The notes under the pieces: generated by a model
Told to the model about the DNA's origin: nothing
Databases searched by the model: none
What the model saw: only the letters and a program-made list of their open reading frames with translations
In this document: in pieces, positions 8,618 through 10,816 of the stretch
Numbering within the stretch: the first letter of the stretch is position 1
Layout of the letters: every line of letters begins with the position of its first letter
Program-made: the position numbers and the translations under genes
NCBI GenBank assembly: GCA_001465935.1
Contig: LNKV01000163.1
Coordinates: forward strand, 5,500-16,315
Source of the DNA: Clarireedia homoeocarpa
Taxonomy: Eukaryota; Ascomycota; Leotiomycetes; Helotiales; Rutstroemiaceae
Length of the DNA: 10,816 nucleotides
Direction of reading: 5' to 3'

Positions 8618-9462
8618 CTAGCGCCAAATTACCCTATATTATAAAAATTCACTAAAAATCGACTATCTGCTCTAATAATATTAAATAACGATATTAAGTT
8701 TAAATCACTTATTTAGCTTTTAATAAAATAATATTAAGGATTTACTAAGCTCCTAATTGATTTAGAAAAGCTTTTCCGGGGTTAATACAATTCCTATTAA
8801 AGGAGATATTGATACTAATCAATATAAAAGGGCTATCAACCCCCACAACCAATCAGAACGCTTGGAATCAGGAAACTATTTTCTTTTTAACTACTTCTTC
8901 AACTATAATCGCTATTAGGTCTAGCCCTCTGGTTAATATACTTCGTACTAATATAGATATTACTATATCGCCTTCTCTACTAGCTACCCACCGATTTAAC
9001 CCTTAAATTGATATATCTGGCCTTTTAGACGATCTGAGTATAGACCCCCTTTTTAGACTCACTATAAGTAAAATCCCACTTCAGCTACTTAAACAGACTA
9101 ACCTCTTTTCCCTAGTCAATCGGACGAATAAAAATCCGAGAACCTCTACTAAACCCGCTAGCGACCCTGCTAGCGCCAAAATTCTACAAGCACGTGACCT
9201 ACTAATTAAAGCCCTCTTATTAGTTAAGTTTAGAGAAAAGCAAACTAATATTTTAAATCTAATCGAAATCTTCTGGGAATATATTAAATCTAACTAAATT
9301 AAGAAGGCTAGTCAATTACTAGTAGGTCAAATTAATAACCTGGAATATACAACTAGACGTATCGAGACTAAGGCAAACACTAGTATTAATATAGCTAAAG
9401 CGGTTTAAACTATAGTTAAATCCCTTAATATCGAAAAATTAAATACTAAATCGACTATTTTA

Positions 9463-9498
9463 CTTAATACTAAACTTAATACTAGGCTTAATACTAAT
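9463..9498 (+). repeat. 12-bp tandem repeat, three units, in copy C ORF1 linker
   Basis: cttaatactaaa, cttaatactagg and cttaatactaat follow one another in the ORF1 frame and read LNTK, LNTR, LNTN. A looser match precedes them near 9440. Copy A's corresponding linker is not repeated this way. It probably reflects slippage in a Thr/Asn-rich linker, later simplified further by mutation. Confidence 0.7.
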
Positions 9499-10361
9499 AT
9501 TAAACCGACTTTTACTTCGATAGCTACTACTAATACTGATTAATTATAAACTACTATAGAGGTTAAAAAGCCTATTAAGAAGGTTAAAAAAATAGTTAAC
9601 TGGCTAATCCTAATCCGGGACTAATACGAATCTATTTCTCTACTATAACTTCGTAATATACTTAATAAAGCTTTCGAGCTAAAAAGTATTAAAGGACCTG
9701 TTATTTCGGCTATTTCGACTACAACTAATAAGAAGAATCTAGTTATAACTATTATAGCCCTTTATACTACTAACTTCTTAATTGAGAAGCTAGTAATTTA
9801 GGAAAAGACTATTAGCTTCCGGACTATTTAAAAGGATAAACTATAGTTTAAAGTAGTACTATATAGTATTCCGACTAATAACTTTAATACACCTAATAGA
9901 ATAGAGCTAGTCGTGAATAAGCTTAAGACTTTTAATAAGAGTCTAGAGCTAAAACCTATCGGACTACTTTATTAGCTTAGCTCGACTGATAACCGAGCGA
10001 CTAAAAGGGCTAACTTAGTAGTAGTCTTATTTACAACTAGCGAGGAAGTAGATAAGTATATATACAATCGCGTATATATAGCTAGTACTAGCTATCGAGC
10101 CGAAAGGCTACTGATAGTAACTAGGTCTACTTAATATATTAAGTGTCTAGGCTTTAGTTATACGATATAATATTATAAAAAAGTAGCTAAATATAGCTTA
10201 TATAGCGAATTATATAATACCTCGCAACACTATTATAGTGTTTATAATAAAAGGGGTAAAAGCTGTTCTCACTTAGTATTTAAATATACTAATTACGGAC
10301 TAGTATATAGTACTGACTCAAAGGATTACAAGGTATATAAAGCTACTAAACGGGTTAGTCT

Positions 10362-10365
10362 ATAA
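10362..10365 (+). promoter_or_regulatory. Mutated ORF1 stop / ORF2 start overlap (ATAA) in copy C
   Basis: The alignment column of copy A's ATGA reads ATAA here. One G-to-A change (a CpA-to-TpA change on the other strand) removed the ORF2 ATG and turned the ORF1 TGA into TAA. The 30 bases downstream to the next ATG (10392) are collinear with copy A. Confidence 0.7.
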
Positions 10366-10816
10366 TTAGCTCGGATATAAGAGTCTTATAAATGAATTTA
10401 AACCGAAGTAGTCTTGTAACTGAATCAATACTACAATTAGCTATTGAGTTTAATATCGACTTAATAATAGTCCAAGAACCTTGGATTATCACCAACACCA
10501 GTACCGGCGCTAGCAACTTCTTAAATAGTCAGTCAATATCGTATATTAGCTTTACTCAAATCCTAGCTCCCACAAAAAACTTCCGGCCACGAACCCTCGT
10601 TTATATCGCTAAAACACTAGCTACTAGTATAATACTAGTAGCTAATAATACTGATTCCGACTTATTAGTATTAAAGCTAAGTGAGGGGAGTAATATACTC
10701 GAAATAGTTAATGTTTATAACGAGACTAGTTAAGTCGAAAGCGAATTAGCTAAAACAGTTAAAAGAAGTTTATTTCTAAGAGCTATTTCGACTAATTCGT
10801 TTATATTAGGGGATTT
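10362..10816 (+). pseudogene. LINE ORF2 pseudogene, copy C: endonuclease N-terminal part (runs off the edge)
   Basis: The frame aligned with copy A starts at ATA (10362, formerly ATG), passes a TAA at 10389 where Q is expected (RVL[stop]MNLNRSS), and is then open from the ATG at 10392 to a TAA at 10731. Endonuclease features are well kept: NLNRS at the start, QEPW with the catalytic Glu at 10476 (residue 39, as in copy A), PRTLVYIAK and IVNVYNETS. After the TAA it continues in frame to ILGD at the right edge. Copy C has four or so extra residues (around STGAS, 10500-10515) relative to copy A. The CpA-rich, nearly stop-free sequence shows lighter mutation than the ORF1 just upstream. Confidence 0.88.

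Larger units (their letters stand above)
8293..8805 (+). repeat. 5' region of copy C; right arm of the A/C inverted repeat
   Basis: This stretch of about 510 bases lies upstream of ORF1 and matches copy A's 5' region on the opposite strand, with about 170-190 bases missing relative to A around 8630-8645. It contains a phased A-tract array (8477-8532) and a 14-bp direct repeat (8407-8420 and 8604-8617). A TGA at 8758-8760 in the ORF1 frame limits how far upstream ORF1 could start. Position relative to ORF1 suggests promoter and 5' untranslated region. Fungal LINE promoters are poorly defined, so no core element is called. Confidence 0.75.
8806..10365 (+). pseudogene. LINE ORF1 (gag-like, zinc knuckle) pseudogene, copy C
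   Basis: One frame of 520 codons, collinear with copy A ORF1, would encode the RNA-binding gag-like protein. The start is placed at ATA (8806-8808), taken as a mutated ATG because copy A has ATA at the same alignment column; the TTG just after it is the only other candidate. The N-terminal stretch (KGLSTPTTNQNAWNQE onward) is open to a TAA at 9007. QINNLEYTT near 9340 marks the conserved middle, followed by a low-complexity LNTK/LNTR/LNTN linker (9463-9498). The zinc knuckle has one surviving Cys (TGT, 10144-10146) in KCLGFSY; the knuckle His is Tyr (10159) and later Cys are mostly Tyr. No net frameshift is seen, and stops are TAA/TAG. It ends at TAA 10363-10365, where copy A has TGA. Confidence 0.85.
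8293..10816 (+). mobile_element. LINE copy C, 5' end, ORF1 and ORF2 start; continues past the right edge
   Basis: Copy C begins with a 5' region shared with copy A, followed by a full-length ORF1 frame and the first 151 or so codons of ORF2. It is the same family as A and B, shown by collinear protein alignment over all overlapping parts. Mutation is uneven: 8809-9190 and 10392-10733 still contain many CpA steps and long open stretches, while about 9390-10390 is almost free of them. The right edge falls at the endonuclease GDF, so the remainder cannot be judged. Confidence 0.86.

Noticed and set aside
4870..8632. Terminal inverted repeats of a large DNA transposon carrying LINE sequence
   Set aside because: The similarity between the arms does not stop at defined ends but continues into the ORF1 leaders of copies A and C, and no transposase is present. 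Opposed LINE 5' regions explain it better.
10392..10395. ATG at 10392 with a second ATGA as the true ORF2 start of copy C
   Set aside because: Copy A has CTG there, and an aligned start-stop overlap 30 bases upstream fits both copies. The 10392 ATGA looks coincidental.
1..10816. tRNA, rRNA, CRISPR array or host protein gene
   Set aside because: I saw no cloverleaf, no regularly spaced identical repeats with unique spacers, and no frame outside the LINE copies with recognisable protein content.

Overview
The window looks like repeat-rich, A+T-rich DNA from a filamentous ascomycete (Pezizomycotina) and contains no host gene I can support. Practically all of it is accounted for by three decayed copies of one non-LTR retrotransposon (LINE) family. 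Gene order and motifs are those of the fungal Tad1-type clade: ORF1 is gag-like with C-terminal CCHC zinc knuckles, and ORF2 carries an apurinic-type endonuclease (EN), a reverse transcriptase (RT) and an RNase H. The decay pattern is that of repeat-induced point mutation (RIP). Long stretches stay in one reading frame with no net frameshift, yet carry dozens of in-frame TAA/TAG and, by eye, no in-frame TGA. Lost catalytic residues are of the kind made by C-to-T or G-to-A changes (Asp to Asn, His to Tyr, Cys to Tyr, Gly to Ser or Arg, Pro to Leu, Gln or Trp to stop).

Layout. Copy A is on the minus strand and runs off the left edge: ORF2 at 2913 to 1 (EN, RT and linker; RNase H lies outside the window), ORF1 at 4487 to 2910, and an upstream 5' region at 5190 to 4488. 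About 40 bases I cannot assign follow (5191-5229). Copy B is on the plus strand at 5230-8292; it begins inside the endonuclease and continues through RT and RNase H. Copy C is on the plus strand from 8293 to the right edge: 5' region 8293-8805, ORF1 8806-10365, and the start of ORF2 from 10362. B and C therefore lie head-to-tail, while A and C are head-to-head with B between their 5' ends. This makes a long inverted repeat (4488-5190 against 8293-8805).

How the parts would have worked in the live ancestor. The 5' region presumably drove a bicistronic RNA. In copy A the ORF1 stop and the ORF2 start share an ATGA, which suggests translation coupled by termination and reinitiation. ORF1 would coat the RNA, and ORF2 would nick the target, reverse-transcribe the RNA and degrade it from the hybrid. 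None of the three copies could make these proteins now.

The most interesting structure is in the 5' region. It holds six A-tracts spaced about one helical turn apart, present in both copies despite heavy mutation, and a 14-bp direct repeat 197 bp apart. Other points of interest are the ATGA junction, uneven RIP damage inside copies A and C, a 15-bp coding tandem repeat unique to copy A, and recurring GC-rich words. All alignments and counts were made by eye; no identity values were computed.
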